NCBI GenBank assembly: GCA_963833375.1
Contig: CAWHXR010000007.1
Location: 1 to 64,000, forward strand
DNA from: DASUPK01 sp963833375
GTDB lineage: Bacteria > Actinomycetota > Thermoleophilia > Solirubrobacterales > 70-9
Length of the DNA stretch: 64,000 nt
Direction: 5' to 3'
Positions 35,730 through 45,321 of the stretch are shown piece by piece. Every line of letters starts with the position of its first letter. Within the stretch, counting starts at the first letter, position 1. The translations under genes were made by a program, and so were the position numbers. The notes under the pieces were generated by a model, which saw nothing but the letters and a program-made list of their open reading frames with translations, was not told the DNA's origin and made no database searches.

Positions 35730-35909
35730 TCAGTGGATATGGAGGTTGACGTCGAAGAGCAGGATCAGCGGCCAGAGGATGATCGCGAGGATGGCCGAGA
35801 CCACCTGCCCGACGGTCCCGTGATGGATGTAGTTGTGATCCGCGGCGACGAAGACGCCGACGAAGAAGTAGATGATGGTGAGCAGCCCTGGGCCGCCGCG
35901 TCTGTACAT
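35730..35909 (-). CDS. Small membrane protein (59 aa)
   Basis: Encodes MYRRGGPGLLTIIYFFVGVF, a DHNYIHHG loop, and a second helix VVSAILAIILWPLILLFDVN ending LHIH. Two membrane segments. It begins two bases after the stop of the coiled-coil membrane gene and ends 24 bases before the SRPBCC start. Not predicted by standard length cut-offs, but a well-formed reading frame. Resembles small actinobacterial proteins with the same HNYIH-type loop. Confidence 0.6.
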   Translation of the reverse strand: MYRRGGPGLLTIIYFFVGVFVAADHNYIHHGTVGQVVSAILAIILWPLILLFDVNLHIH

Positions 35910-35911
35910 GA

Positions 35912-36166
35912 TCAGTCCGGCTTGACCTCGACGGCACGCTCCTCGTGCCGGCCGGCTCGCTCCTCTTCCTGCTCGGCGGCCGAACGCAGCTCATCCGCCT
36001 TCTCGCGGTGGCTCTCGGCCATCGAGCGATGGCCCTCGGCCTCGGCCCGCAGTCGGGCCCGCTCACGCTCGCGCGCAGCCCGGCGCCGCTGCATGGCGGG
36101 TCGCGCCAAGAGAAGCAGCACCGCGACGACCACCACGGCGATCACGATGATTGCGATCGTTGACAT
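35912..36166 (-). CDS. Membrane-anchored coiled-coil protein (84 aa)
   Basis: N-terminal helix MSTIAIIVIAVVVVAVLLLL is followed by a basic stretch and a long charged coiled coil: RERERARLRAEAEGHRSMAE, SHREKADELRSAAEQEEERA. Start 36166 follows GAAAGGGGTGG. It is two bases upstream of the small membrane gene, so the two are one operon. Such proteins are usually annotated as hypothetical in Thermoleophilia. May organise the membrane or bind a partner. Confidence 0.65.
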   Translation of the reverse strand: MSTIAIIVIAVVVVAVLLLLARPAMQRRRAARERERARLRAEAEGHRSMAESHREKADELRSAAEQEEERAGRHEERAVEVKPD

Positions 36167-36261
36167 CCGTCCACCCCTTTCTGGAGTTTGCAGGTGGCAA
36201 GTACCCCGGCCGCCTTCACCGAAACGCATCGAGACCCCGCTACCTGTCCAGGGTGCGGCGC

Positions 36262-36267
36262 TAGGCT
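36262..36267 (+). promoter_or_regulatory. -10 element TAGGCT, leaderless start
   Basis: TAGGCT ends seven bases before the GTG at 36275 of the nitroreductase-family gene; no ribosome site. Confidence 0.45.
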
Positions 36268-36274
36268 TGCCCGG

Positions 36275-36728
36275 CGTGGCGGAGGCCGTCTACCACAAGC
36301 CCGACTGGTTCACAGCGCACGTCTTCAATCCCTTGGTCGCCGGGCTGCATCGGCTCGGGCTCGGCGTCCAAGGCTCGCAGACGCTTGCGGTGCGCGGCCG
36401 GAAGAGCGGCGAGATGCGCACCAACCCCGTCAACCCGTTCGAGCTCGACGGCAGGACCTACCTGCTCGCGCCGCGGGGAACCACCCAGTGGGTCCGCAAC
36501 CTCCGGGTGGCGGGGGAGGGCGAGCTCCGCCGCGGGCGCCGGGTTCGCCAATTCCGCGCGAGCGAGGTCCCGGACTCCGAAAAGCTCCCCCTGCTGCGGC
36601 TCTACATGGAGAAGTGGGCCTGGGAGGTGAAGGGCTTCCTGGGGATCGATGCCGACGCGCCCGACGACGAGCTCCGGCGGATCGCACCGGATCACCCCGC
36701 CTTCGTGCTCAGCTTCGACCAGGACTAG
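36275..36728 (+). CDS. Nitroreductase/deazaflavin-dependent oxidoreductase family protein
   Basis: 150 residues, split-barrel fold. TAHVFNPLVAGLHRLGLGVQ is followed by SQTLAVRGRKSGEMRTNPVN, the TxGRxSG-type F420-binding segment, YLLAPRGTTQWVRNLRVAGE (family W-x-N-L), and a C-terminal LRRIAPDHPAFVLSF. Members reduce substrates with F420H2; others have unknown substrates. GTG start with a leaderless-type promoter. Confidence 0.83.
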
Positions 36729-36744
36729 ACGGGCGGAGCATCCA

Positions 36745-37661
36745 TCACGCCGTGCGCCGCTCGATCGAGACGGCGTACGCCTTCGGCCGGGCGGCGAGGA
36801 TCTTGTCGGCGGACGGCTCGATGCCGTCGGTGAGCCGCATCGGGTCGAAGACGAGCGGGCTCTCGGCGGTCTCCGCGTCCTCGATCACCTCGATCACCTC
36901 CAGCTCGCCGAGCTCGGTGACCTCGTGCTCGCCCTCCCATTCCGCGGTGGGATCGTCGAGAGGATCGTCGTCGCAGGCGAGGGTGAACTCGAGCGTGAAC
37001 CGGGCGATTCCGGAGCCGAGCCGCTCCCTGATCTCCTCCTGCAGATAGTCCCGCGGAGCCCCGTCGCGTTGCTCGTCGGTGAGGTACTCGAGGCCATCCT
37101 CCGGCTCCCAGCCGTAGCGGCCCCAGTGCTCGCCGCCGTCGGCATCCACGAGGCAGAAGGCGTGGAGGGCGCGATAGTCGGAGGTCGCGAAGCTCGAGGT
37201 CGGGGCGATCTTCGCCAGGCCCTTCTGGATCGCGAGCCCCGTCTCCGGATGTTCGGCGAGGTACGCGCCGAGCTTCTCGGGATCCGGCAGGCCGGTCTCC
37301 GGGTCGGGGATCCGCGCGCGCGTGAACTCCAGGAAGTCCTCCGGCGTCCGCGCGAGGAAGACGACCAGGGGCACGGCGACGATGTCCGTCGCCTCCCCGT
37401 CCGGCAGATGGAACTTGACCGCCATTCCCCGGCCCGCGATCGGGTTGGCGTCGGAGGTGCCCGGGTTCCCGCTCGCGTTCGAGAAGCGGATCGTGGCCTC
37501 CACCGGCTCGCCCTGCAGGTGCGCGGCCCGGCACAGCCCGGCGGCCTCCGGGGTCGGCGTGAAGGTCCCCTTGCAGACGGTCCCCTTGGCGTGAACCGCG
37601 CGGAAGCCGGGATGCGCACCGCCGTTGACGGCGTTGAGCGCGTCCACTATCTCCTCCCACA
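36745..37661 (-). CDS. Catalase-like heme peroxidase (small-catalase family)
   Basis: About 305 residues, shorter than classical catalases. The catalase fold is visible: RAVHAKGTVCKGTFTPTPEA (His and Val-His-A region), VEATIRFSNASGNPGTSDAN (R-F-S-N-A-S), GRGMAVKFHLPDGEATDIV, and FLEFTRARIPDPETGLPDP. The expected heme-Tyr region is not obvious in the C-terminus (ERRTA end). This fits the 'catalase family peroxidase' group, where catalase activity is often weak. Start ATG 37661, 27 bases after the glycosyltransferase stop, so likely one operon. Confidence 0.8.
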
Positions 37662-37688
37662 TCGTTGCGCTCGCCACGTTGGCGGAGA

Positions 37689-39853
37689 CTACCGGGGCGA
37701 ATCCGTGGCGACCTCGACGTCGCCGGAGCGCTCCACGTGCTGCCAGCGCAGCCGCATCCCCTGCAGCGCGCTCGCCACCGATTGCAGCACGACCAGGTAC
37801 ATCAGCTGCCGGTAGACGATGGTCTGGAGCGGGAGCGCCCAGAGCACCCAGGGCCGCTCGTGATCCAGATGGAAGGCGTAGGCGCCCTGGACGAGGACGA
37901 GCAGGTTGAACGCGAGCCAGTAGGCGATCACCGGCACCGGGTCCAGGAAGAGGATCCCGTAGAGCGCGAAGATGTCGACCAGCGGGGCGAGCAGCGGCAG
38001 CGCGATCTGGAAGAGGATCAGGTACGGCAGGCCGATCTTCCCGATCGGCCCCTCGCCGCGGCGGAAGAGGGTGCGCCGGTGCTTCCAGACGGACTGCATC
38101 GTCCCGAACGACCAGCGATAGCGCTGTCGCCAGAGGCCGCCCACGGACGCCGGGGTCTCGGTGTAGCCCCTGGCGTCCTCCGCGTAGACGACCTTCCAGC
38201 CGAGTCGGCCCAGCGCGATCGTGACGTCCGTGTCCTCGGCGAGCGTGTCGCTCGAGAAACCGCCGACCTCCGCCAGGGCGCTCTTGCGGAACGCGCCGAC
38301 GGCGCCGGGGACGGTCGGCATGCAGCCGAGCACGTCGTAGAGCCGGCGATCGAGGTTGAACCCGGTGACGTAGTCGATCTGCTGCCAGCGACCCAGCAGG
38401 CTGTTGCGGTTCCCCACCTTGGTGTTGCCGGCCACCGCGCCGACGCGCTCGTCGGCGAATGGCCGCACCAGGGCGCCGAGGGTCTCGGGCTCGAAGACCG
38501 TGTCCGCGTCCACGGCCGCGACCAGCTCGTGCTTGGTTGCGGCGATCGCGGTGTTGAGGGCCTCCGCCTTCCCCCGGTTCGGCTCGCGGATCACCCTCAC
38601 CCGCGGCAGCCCCATCTCGTCCACGAGCTCTCCGGTGCCGTCGGTGGACCCGTCGTCGACGACGACCACCTCGAACTCCGGGTAGTCGGAGGCGGCGAGC
38701 GAGCGGACGGCCTGCTCGATCCCGGCCGCCTCGTTGTAAGCCGGGACGACGATCGAAACCGGTGGGCGGAAGTCCGGCGGGCTGGGGCTGCCTCCGCAGC
38801 CTGGCGGTATGGAGCCGGGCGAGGCCGACCACGGCGACGGCCCTCAGGATCGCGAGCACTGCGATCGGCACGAGCAGCGCCGTGAGCACGTCGGTGAGCA
38901 GGCGTGCGGCGGTCAGCGAGGCGATCAGCATCTCGCCGCGAATCTGTTGGCCGCTCGATGCGGGTGGATCCGCCTGGCTGCGGCCGGCCCCCAGCAGCGC
39001 GTTCAGGCCGACGAACTTGAACCCCCGCGCTCGCAGCTCCGGGACGAGGCGTTCGAGGGCCGCCACGGTCTCCGAGCGGTCGCCGCCGCCGTCGTGCATC
39101 AGCACCACGCCGCCGCGGTTGCCCGGCGGCGTCGCGTTGCGGACGATCTCGTCGACGCCGGGGCGCCGCCAATCCTCCGAGTCGTAGTTCGCGAGCGCGA
39201 TCACGTAGCCCTTCTGCGCGATCTGCGCATAGCTCCGTTCCTGCTGCGGATCGACCGCGTTCGGCGTGGCGGAGTACGGCGGTCTGACGAAGCGCGGCCG
39301 GACCCCCGCGGCGCCCGAGATCGCGCTCTCGGTCATCGAGACCTGGAGGTCCCTGAGCGTTCCGGCCGAGGCGAGGTCGGCATGGCTGAAGGTGTGGTTG
39401 CCGATCTGGAAGCCATCCCGGTGAAGGTCGGCGATCACACCCGGGTTCTCGACGACGTGCTCCCCGACGGCGAAGAAGGTCGCCGGCACGCCGAGACGCC
39501 TCAGCGTGTTCGCGATCTCGGGCGTCCAGCGAGGGTCGGGGCCGTCGTCGAAGGTGAGGGCGAGGCGCTTTCCGATCGGCTCCTGGCGCGGGACCAGCCT
39601 GCCGTCAGGGCCGGCGACCCACAGGGCGGCGTTCGACTCCAGCGCCCTCGTCCGGCCGGCCGTGGTCGCCGGCGGAGTTCCGCTCGCGCCGGTGCTGTGC
39701 ACCGTGAGGCCCTCCGCCAGCAGCAGCAGGATCAGCGTGCCCACGAACAGGCAGAGGATGAGCCAGTGGGCGGGCGGCCGCTCGATCTTGCGCGCGAGCC
39801 GGCGCGCCGCGCTCGCTTCGCGGTCGGCGGAGTTGGGCGCTCTGGACTGTCAT
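37689..39853 (-). CDS. Polysaccharide deacetylase fused to family 2 glycosyltransferase, frameshifted
   Basis: A membrane-anchored N-terminus (LFVGTLILLLLAEGLTV) precedes a CE4 deacetylase: LALTFDDGPDPRWTPEIANT (metal Asp), IGNHTFSHADLASA (HxxxH), RFVRPPYSATP, and LMHDGGGDR. Two more helices lead into a GT2 domain: VVVVDDGSTDGTGELVDEMG, AVDADTVFEPETL (DxD), AEDTDVTIALGRLGWKVVYA and QRYRWSFGTMQ (Q/RxxRW), then several membrane helices. This bifunctional design is known in actinobacteria for exported polysaccharide. Frameshifts lie near 38800 (CCCC run) and near the N-terminus at 39840. Confidence 0.85.
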
Positions 39854-39863
39854 GCGGCCCCCG

Positions 39864-40391
39864 CTAGCGCAGCTGACCGGGCGCGCCACTGCCGCCGGGC
39901 CCGTTCCCAGGTGAGCCGGTCGGCTTGCCGGTCGTCGGGGTGGTGCCCTGACCGTGGCTCGTCGACGGGGCCGCGCTCGAGGTGCTCGGCGATTGGACGG
40001 GCTGTGGCGCGGTGGCCTTCAGATTCGAGCCCTGCGGCTGGGTGGTGCGGCTGCCGGTGCCACTGCCGCTGCCGCTGTCACCGGCGGAGCCGCTGCCGGC
40101 GGGCGCGGGGGAGGCGGTCTTCACCGCCCGAGCGGACTGATGGGATCGAGCCGGGGCCGGGGCCGGGGCGTGCCGGGTCCTGGAGCTGGCCTCGGACGGG
40201 CGCGTCGAGTGGGAGCTGGGCAAGCTGGGCAGCGAGTCGAATCCGCCCAGGACCCCGAGCGCAAGCGCGATCAGCCATGCAGCGAGCAGCGCCAGGAAGG
40301 CCGCGATGGCAGCCTTCATCAGACGGAGGCGTGCCGCCCCGTCTGCGGCGAAGATCGCTGCGTTTGCATGTTGCGCCGCGTGTTGATCCAT
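39864..40391 (-). CDS. Single-pass membrane protein with Ser/Thr/Pro/Gly-rich outer region
   Basis: About 175 residues. A short cytoplasmic start, one membrane helix (MKAAIAAFLALLAAWLIALA), and a low-complexity tail rich in Ser, Thr, Pro and Gly (GSGSAGDSGSGSGTGSRTTQ). Probably anchored with the tail outside. It precedes the deacetylase-glycosyltransferase gene in the same direction with 11 bases between, so it could assist export or be glycosylated; this is inference. No conserved domain. Confidence 0.6.
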   Translation of the reverse strand: MDQHAAQHANAAIFAADGAARLRLMKAAIAAFLALLAAWLIALALGVLGGFDSLPSLPSSHSTRPSEASSRTRHAPAPAPARSHQSARAVKTASPAPAGSGSAGDSGSGSGTGSRTTQPQGSNLKATAPQPVQSPSTSSAAPSTSHGQGTTPTTGKPTGSPGNGPGGSGAPGQLR

Positions 40392-40495
40392 ACGGTCCCG
40401 TCGCAACTCGGACGGAAGTGCCCTTCTGATTTGGTTAGCGCCTCGCGCCCGCGTGGGGATACGCGCGGTGACCCACGCCGGCCGAATCGCCTCCG

Positions 40496-40906
40496 ATGCC
40501 CTCCACGACCCTGATCTATGACTCCGACTGCGGGTTCTGCCGCTGGCTGCTGGCGAAGCTGCTCGCCTGGGACCGGCGGGGGGCGCTGCGCCCGGTCGCG
40601 CTCGAGACCGAGGAGGCCGATCGCCTGCTCGCCGGGATGCCCAAGGACCGGCGGATGGCCTCGTGGCACCTGGTCGATGCCGACGGCCGGGTGAAGTCAG
40701 CCGGCGCGGGCTTTGCTCCGGTGTTCAGGCTCCTGCCCGGCGGTTCCCCGCTCGCCTCCCTCGCCGAGCGGGCGCCTCGCCTGGCGGAGGGCGGCTACCG
40801 CTGGGTCGCGGATCACCGCAGCGCCTTCGGGCGGCTGATCACCGACGGCGCGAAGGCGAGGGCGGACCGGCGGATCGAAGAGCGCAGGCGGGCCCCGGGA
40901 GGCTAG
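40496..40906 (+). CDS. DCC1-like thiol-disulfide oxidoreductase family protein (DUF393)
   Basis: 136 residues. TLIYDSDCGFCRWLLAKLLA holds the hallmark DxxCxxC of the DCC family near residue 10; LRPVALETEEADRLL, RMASWHLVDADGRVKSAG and FAPVFRLLPGG complete it. Thioredoxin-like fold, expected to handle disulfides in the cytoplasm. No ribosome site is visible. Convergent with the ABC transporter genes; the stops overlap. Confidence 0.88.
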   Translation: MPSTTLIYDSDCGFCRWLLAKLLAWDRRGALRPVALETEEADRLLAGMPKDRRMASWHLVDADGRVKSAGAGFAPVFRLLPGGSPLASLAERAPRLAEGGYRWVADHRSAFGRLITDGAKARADRRIEERRRAPGG

Positions 40907-41673
40907 CCCGCCGCCTCGGCCTGCCGCAGCCCGCGGATCGCGAAGATGAACACGGCGGAGAGCAGGGCGGCCACGATCCCGAGCGTCGCCAGGTAATCGC
41001 TCCCCTGGCCGGCGATCAGATCGCGGGCCGTCTCCATCACGTGGGTCGCCGGGTTGAAGGGCGCCACGGCGTGGACCCAGCCGCCGAGCAGCTCACGCGG
41101 CACGTAGACCGGCGCCAGGAAGAGGAAGAGGAAGACCGGCACCTGCATCAGCGGCGTCGCCTGCAGGCTCCGGAACCGAAGCGCCACGCCAGCGGCGAAG
41201 AGCAGCCCGGTGACGTTGATGATCGCCGCGAGCCCGTACATCCCGAACAGGTCGAGCCCGCCTCCCTCGAGGTTCATCCCGACGAGCAGCCCGATCAGCG
41301 TGACGGCCGTGAGCGTCACCGCGGCCCGGATGACCGCCACTATCCCGTAGCCGAGGATCAGGGCGCTGCGATGGGGGGTCGCCAGCAGCAGCCGCCGGCC
41401 GAATCCGAATTGGAAGTCCGCGGCGATCGAGAAGCCGCTGAAGACACCGCCGAAGGCGGCGCTCTGGCAGAGGACGAAGGCGAAGATGAAGGACGTGTAG
41501 CCCGGCCCGTAGTCGAATCCGGGTGCGTTGCTGATCGCCGAGAGGCCGCCTGCGAAGGCGGTGAAGAAGAAGATCGGCATCAGCATCGGCGGCAGGAAGA
41601 GGAGCGGGTTGGAGATCAGGCTGTGGAGCAGCCGCCAGGCGAGGCCGCGGGCAACCGACAGGTAGTGGCTCAT
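40903..41673 (-). CDS. ABC-2 type transporter permease
   Basis: About 256 residues, six membrane segments. LLFLPPMLMPIFFFTAFAGG at the start, FGFGRRLLLATPHRSALILG (the cytoplasmic loop), and VFLFLFLAPVYVPRELLGGW followed by HAVAPFNPATHVMETARDLI, typical of DrrB-like exporters. The ATG overlaps the TGA of the first permease (ATGA). Third gene of the ATPase-permease-permease operon controlled from the MarR side. Confidence 0.88.
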   Translation of the reverse strand: MSHYLSVARGLAWRLLHSLISNPLLFLPPMLMPIFFFTAFAGGLSAISNAPGFDYGPGYTSFIFAFVLCQSAAFGGVFSGFSIAADFQFGFGRRLLLATPHRSALILGYGIVAVIRAAVTLTAVTLIGLLVGMNLEGGGLDLFGMYGLAAIINVTGLLFAAGVALRFRSLQATPLMQVPVFLFLFLAPVYVPRELLGGWVHAVAPFNPATHVMETARDLIAGQGSDYLATLGIVAALLSAVFIFAIRGLRQAEAAG

Positions 41674-42467
41674 GTCCGCACCATCCTCTCCTTCAGCGAG
41701 AGCGAGGCGACCGTGAGGCCGATGGCGAGCACGCCCAGCGCGCAGCCGAACCCGAGCGCGAGGGCCTCGCCGTCCCAGCCGGTGATCAGGAGGCTCCGCA
41801 GCCCCTCGATCATGTAGCTGACCGGGTTGTAGGTCGCCACCGTCCGGAACCAGTCGGTCTGGATCAGGTCCCGCGGCAGGCTCATCGAGCTCATGAAGAG
41901 GAAGACGAAGATCAGCGGGAAGAGGCTCTGCACCGACTCCGGGGTGCTGCTCCGCATGCCCACCGCCAGGCCGACCGAGCCGAACGCCAGCGAGATCGCG
42001 ATCGCCAGCGCGATCAACACGAAGGCGCCGCCGACCCCCGCCTGGATGTGCGCCCCGGCGAGCAGGCCGACGGAGATATAGGTCGCGGCTTGGAACATCC
42101 CGAGGGCCAGGGTCCCGGCGAGCTGCCCGGTCACCAGCGCCGCGGGATGAATCGGCGTCAGCTGCAGCCGGTTGAAGAACCCGTCCTGGTTGTCCTCCGC
42201 CAGGTTCTGGCCGGTCCCGATCACGGCGAAGACGCCCGCCTGGATGAAGGCGAAGGCGAGTGCGAACGTCACGTACGAGTTGGTGGGAAAGCCCGGCAGC
42301 GAGGTGGCCGACTTCAGGCCCACCGAGTTGATCGCAAGCAGGATGAGCGGGAACAGGGTCGCGGGGACGATCGCCGCCGGCTGGCGCACGGTCCGCATCA
42401 CCGAGCGCCGCGCGAGCTCCGGGACCTGGTTCCGGAGCGACGGCCTGTTGGCCGTGGCGGCGCTCAC
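41670..42467 (-). CDS. ABC-2 type transporter permease
   Basis: 265 residues with six membrane segments. MRTVRQPAAIVPATLFPLIL, a large SLPGFPTNSYVTFALAFAFI region, NRLQLTPIHPAALVTGQLAG and FLFMSSMSLPRDLIQTDWFR then VATYNPVSYMIEGLRSLL. This layout matches DrrB-type drug-export permeases. Overlaps both neighbours by four bases (ATGA). The two permeases probably form a heterodimer with the ATPase. Confidence 0.88.
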   Translation of the reverse strand: MSAATANRPSLRNQVPELARRSVMRTVRQPAAIVPATLFPLILLAINSVGLKSATSLPGFPTNSYVTFALAFAFIQAGVFAVIGTGQNLAEDNQDGFFNRLQLTPIHPAALVTGQLAGTLALGMFQAATYISVGLLAGAHIQAGVGGAFVLIALAIAISLAFGSVGLAVGMRSSTPESVQSLFPLIFVFLFMSSMSLPRDLIQTDWFRTVATYNPVSYMIEGLRSLLITGWDGEALALGFGCALGVLAIGLTVASLSLKERMVRT

Positions 42468-43495
42468 GCCGGCGATCCCTCCAGGGCGACCTCCTGCTCG
42501 CCGGTATCCGGCTCCGCCTCCTCGCCGGCCCCCTCGAGCGAGCGACCCGTCTTCGCCAGGAAGACGTCGTTGAGGCTGGCTGCGTGCAGCTCGATGTTGG
42601 CGATCCGGATCCCGTCCGCGTCCAGGGCACGAACGATGTCCGCAAGCTCCTGGGGCCCGTCGCTGAGACGAGCCGCGGCGCCGCTCGGAGTGCCCGGCAC
42701 GAGCTCCCCGAACCGGGCGAGCACGCCGGCGAGGCGCTCCCGATCCGCGGAGTCGCTTGGCACCGCGGCGACGGTCGGGCGACCGACCTCCGACTTCAGC
42801 GCCTGCGGGGTGCCCTCGGCGACGAGCCTGCCGTGGTCGATGATCCCGAGATGGTCGGCGAGCTGGTCGGCCTCCTCCAGGTACTGGGTGGTGAGGAAGA
42901 TCGTCACCCCCTCGTCGCGGGAGAGGTGGGCGACCTCGTCCCAGAGCGCGGTGCGGCTCTGGATGTCGAGACCGGTGGTCGGCTCATCGAGGAAGAGGAC
43001 CCGCGGTCCGTGCAGCAGCGCCAGCGCCACATCGAGGCGGCGCTTCATGCCGCCGGAGTAGCCGCCCACCTTGCGGTCGGCGGCGTCCGAGAGCCCGACC
43101 CGCTCGATCAGCTCGTTGCCGCGCTTGGTGCGCTCGGCCTTCGACATCCCGTGAAGCGCTCCCTGAAGCCGCATGTGGTCGCGGGCGGTCAGGTTGGGGT
43201 CGAGAGCGGCCTCCTGGAGCGCGGCACCGATGGCATCGCGGACGGCGGCGCCGTCCTTGACCACGTCGTGTCCCGCGACCCGCGCCGACCCGGCGGTCGG
43301 GGGGAGGAGGGTGGTCAGGATGTGGACGGTGGTCGACTTGCCCGCGCCGTTCGGCCCGAGAAAGCCGTAGATCTCGCCGGGCCTCACCTCGAGGTCGATT
43401 CCGTCGACGGCCCGCACGCCGCCCTTGAACTCGCGAACCAGGCCGCTGACCTCGATTCCGTTGGCGCGCGACTGGACTCCGTTCCTGTTCGGCAT
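42464..43495 (-). CDS. Daunorubicin-resistance-type ABC transporter ATP-binding protein
   Basis: About 343 residues. Walker A GFLGPNGAGKSTTVHILTTL, Q-loop GAALQEAALDPNLT, signature GYSGGMKRRLDVALALLHGP, Walker B VLFLDEPTTGLDIQSR, and H-loop TTQYLEEADQLADHLGIIDH. The C-terminal 100 residues hold the DrrA-type regulatory domain. Energises export of hydrophobic compounds. First gene of the operon, divergent from marR with a palindrome between. Confidence 0.93.
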   Translation of the reverse strand: MPNRNGVQSRANGIEVSGLVREFKGGVRAVDGIDLEVRPGEIYGFLGPNGAGKSTTVHILTTLLPPTAGSARVAGHDVVKDGAAVRDAIGAALQEAALDPNLTARDHMRLQGALHGMSKAERTKRGNELIERVGLSDAADRKVGGYSGGMKRRLDVALALLHGPRVLFLDEPTTGLDIQSRTALWDEVAHLSRDEGVTIFLTTQYLEEADQLADHLGIIDHGRLVAEGTPQALKSEVGRPTVAAVPSDSADRERLAGVLARFGELVPGTPSGAAARLSDGPQELADIVRALDADGIRIANIELHAASLNDVFLAKTGRSLEGAGEEAEPDTGEQEVALEGSPA

Positions 43496-43549
43496 CCGGA
43501 TTCCCCTCCGGGTTGAGATCGCTTGCGAAGTTGGACGGCAGTATACATA

Positions 43550-43572
43550 GATATTTGAACCTTGCAAATATC
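43550..43572 (+). promoter_or_regulatory. Perfect palindrome between ABC operon and marR, candidate MarR operator
   Basis: GATATTTG and CAAATATC are perfect inverse repeats separated by AACCTTG. It lies 26 bases before the MarR ATG and 55 bases before the divergent ATPase start, in an AT-rich patch. The size and symmetry fit a MarR dimer. Confidence 0.65.
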
Positions 43573-43598
43573 GACACCCGCAGCTAACATGCCCCGAG

Positions 43599-44129
43599 AT
43601 GAGCAAGGCCAAAGCGAAGAGGAGCGCAGGCCCCGGTTCTTGGCTCGCCGGCGAGGTCGGTCGCACCGATCCGGGCAGCGAGGCCTGGAGCCTGATCCAC
43701 TGGATGATGGTCACGAACAAGCAGCGCTTCATGGCGATGGCGCACGAGTTCGACCTGGCCCCGCAGCAGATGATCGCCCTCCGCATGCTGGGCGCCGGCC
43801 CCCGCAAGATGAGCGAGCTGGCCCAGGCGCTGTTCTGCGACAACTCGAACGTCACCGGCATCGTCGACCGCCTCGAGGAGCGCGGCCTGGTTCGCCGGGA
43901 GGCGGACGAGGACGACCGCCGGGTGAAGCTCCTGGTCCTCACCAAGGAGGGTGACCGGATGCGGGTCGAGATCACCAAGCGGATGGCCGAGCCTCCGCCG
44001 GCGATCGCGTCACTCTCCGAGAGGGATCAGCGGACGCTCCGCGACATCCTGAAGCGCGCCGTCGAGGGAATCGACCAGGCGGAGGTCGCGGAGGCGCTCG
44101 CGGGCAAGGCCCCGGCGGCCACCGGCTGA
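43599..44129 (+). CDS. MarR family transcriptional regulator
   Basis: 176 residues. The winged helix is clear: PQQMIALRMLGAGPRKMSEL, AQALFCDNSNVTGIVDRLEE (recognition helix), RGLVRREADEDDRRVKLLVL (wing). A 40-residue N-terminal extension and a short Ala-rich tail. Likely represses itself and the divergent drug-type ABC exporter through the palindrome at 43550-43572, being released by a ligand. Only the gene arrangement supports the last statement. Confidence 0.9.
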   Translation: MSKAKAKRSAGPGSWLAGEVGRTDPGSEAWSLIHWMMVTNKQRFMAMAHEFDLAPQQMIALRMLGAGPRKMSELAQALFCDNSNVTGIVDRLEERGLVRREADEDDRRVKLLVLTKEGDRMRVEITKRMAEPPPAIASLSERDQRTLRDILKRAVEGIDQAEVAEALAGKAPAATG

Positions 44130-44136
44130 GCTCGGG

Positions 44137-45228
44137 CTAGGTCACCTCGGGGGCCGGGGTGGGGCCGCCCGCCTCCTGCTCGGCTGCCTCCAGCTCGCGG
44201 CGGTATTCGCGGTACTCGTGGGCGGCGATCTGAATCGACGCGGCGGCGGGGATGGCGAGGATCGCCCCGAGGATCCCGAAGAGGGTGCTCCCGAAGAGCA
44301 CCGCGACCAGCACGATGAACGCCTCGATCTTGGTCGCCCGCTTCTGGATCTGCGGCTGGATCAGGTAGTTCTCGACCTGCTGGTAGACGATCGCGAAGAC
44401 CGCCCAGATGATCAGGGCGATCGGGAAGTTGACGAAGGCGGTGACGATCGCGACCAGGAGCGCGGCGAGGGTCGCGCCGACCACCGGGATCAGGTCGAAG
44501 ACGAAGACGACGACCGATAGCGGCCCGGCGAACGGCACCCCGAGGATCGTCAGCACGATGAACGCGGAGAGCCCGGCGATCGTCGCCTGCAGGAGCGCTC
44601 CGCCGACGTAGTTGCCGACCGCGTTCGCGATCCGCCGCAGGGTGCGCTCGATCCGCTCGGCGTGCTCCGGTCTCTGTACGCGGATGAACCCCTCGATCCA
44701 TCTGGGTCCCGCGGCGACCATGAAGATGCTCAGGATGAAGATCGTCAGCCCGGCGAACACCGAGCTGACCAGGCCGAAGCCGATGTCGCGCAGCACGCCC
44801 GCGGCGTCCCCGGCCTTGCTCGGCAGCTTGTTCGCCTCGTCCGAGAGCTTCTGGGTGATGTCGTACTTGTTGTTGAGGTCATTGAGCGTCTTGTTCTTGT
44901 GGACGTAGTCCTCGACGTCGTGGACGTACTTGGGGGCGTTGGTGGCCACGTCACTGACCTGGTGGACAATCGGGGGCACGAGCACGGCGCCGAGGCCGAT
45001 CGGGATCAGCAGCACACCGACGTAGACGAGGGCGATGGCCAGCCCTCGCTTCATGTAGCGCTGGAAGAAGTTGACCGGCCCGGCGAGCGCGATGGCCAGG
45101 AAGGCGGCGATGATCAGCCAGCTGATCGGCCGGCGCAGCAGGTAGATGACGTAGAGCACCAGCACGACCCCGGCCACGACGAGGACGTTGCGGGCGATTG
45201 CACGCGCTGGCGAGTCGACTTTTGGCAT
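44137..45228 (-). CDS. AI-2E family transporter
   Basis: 363 residues, eight hydrophobic segments. VLVVAGVVLVLYVIYLLRRP at the start and the conserved FDLIPVVGATLAALLVAIVT, WAVFAIVYQQVENYLIQPQI and VLFGSTLFGILGAILAIPAA near the end are the AI-2E/PurR-permease signature (the QxxE-N-x-x-x-P segment). Members export autoinducer-2, or act as Na+/H+ exchangers in other bacteria, so the substrate is uncertain. Acidic Pro-rich tail. Confidence 0.88.
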   Translation of the reverse strand: MPKVDSPARAIARNVLVVAGVVLVLYVIYLLRRPISWLIIAAFLAIALAGPVNFFQRYMKRGLAIALVYVGVLLIPIGLGAVLVPPIVHQVSDVATNAPKYVHDVEDYVHKNKTLNDLNNKYDITQKLSDEANKLPSKAGDAAGVLRDIGFGLVSSVFAGLTIFILSIFMVAAGPRWIEGFIRVQRPEHAERIERTLRRIANAVGNYVGGALLQATIAGLSAFIVLTILGVPFAGPLSVVVFVFDLIPVVGATLAALLVAIVTAFVNFPIALIIWAVFAIVYQQVENYLIQPQIQKRATKIEAFIVLVAVLFGSTLFGILGAILAIPAAASIQIAAHEYREYRRELEAAEQEAGGPTPAPEVT

Positions 45229-45321
45229 GCCGACCCTCTCTATTCGCGGGGGAGGGCCGGCTTCCCCCCCTGCCCGCCTGCGTCAGCCCGAGCGAGCTGC
45301 CGGCCGCGCATGGCCAGAGCC

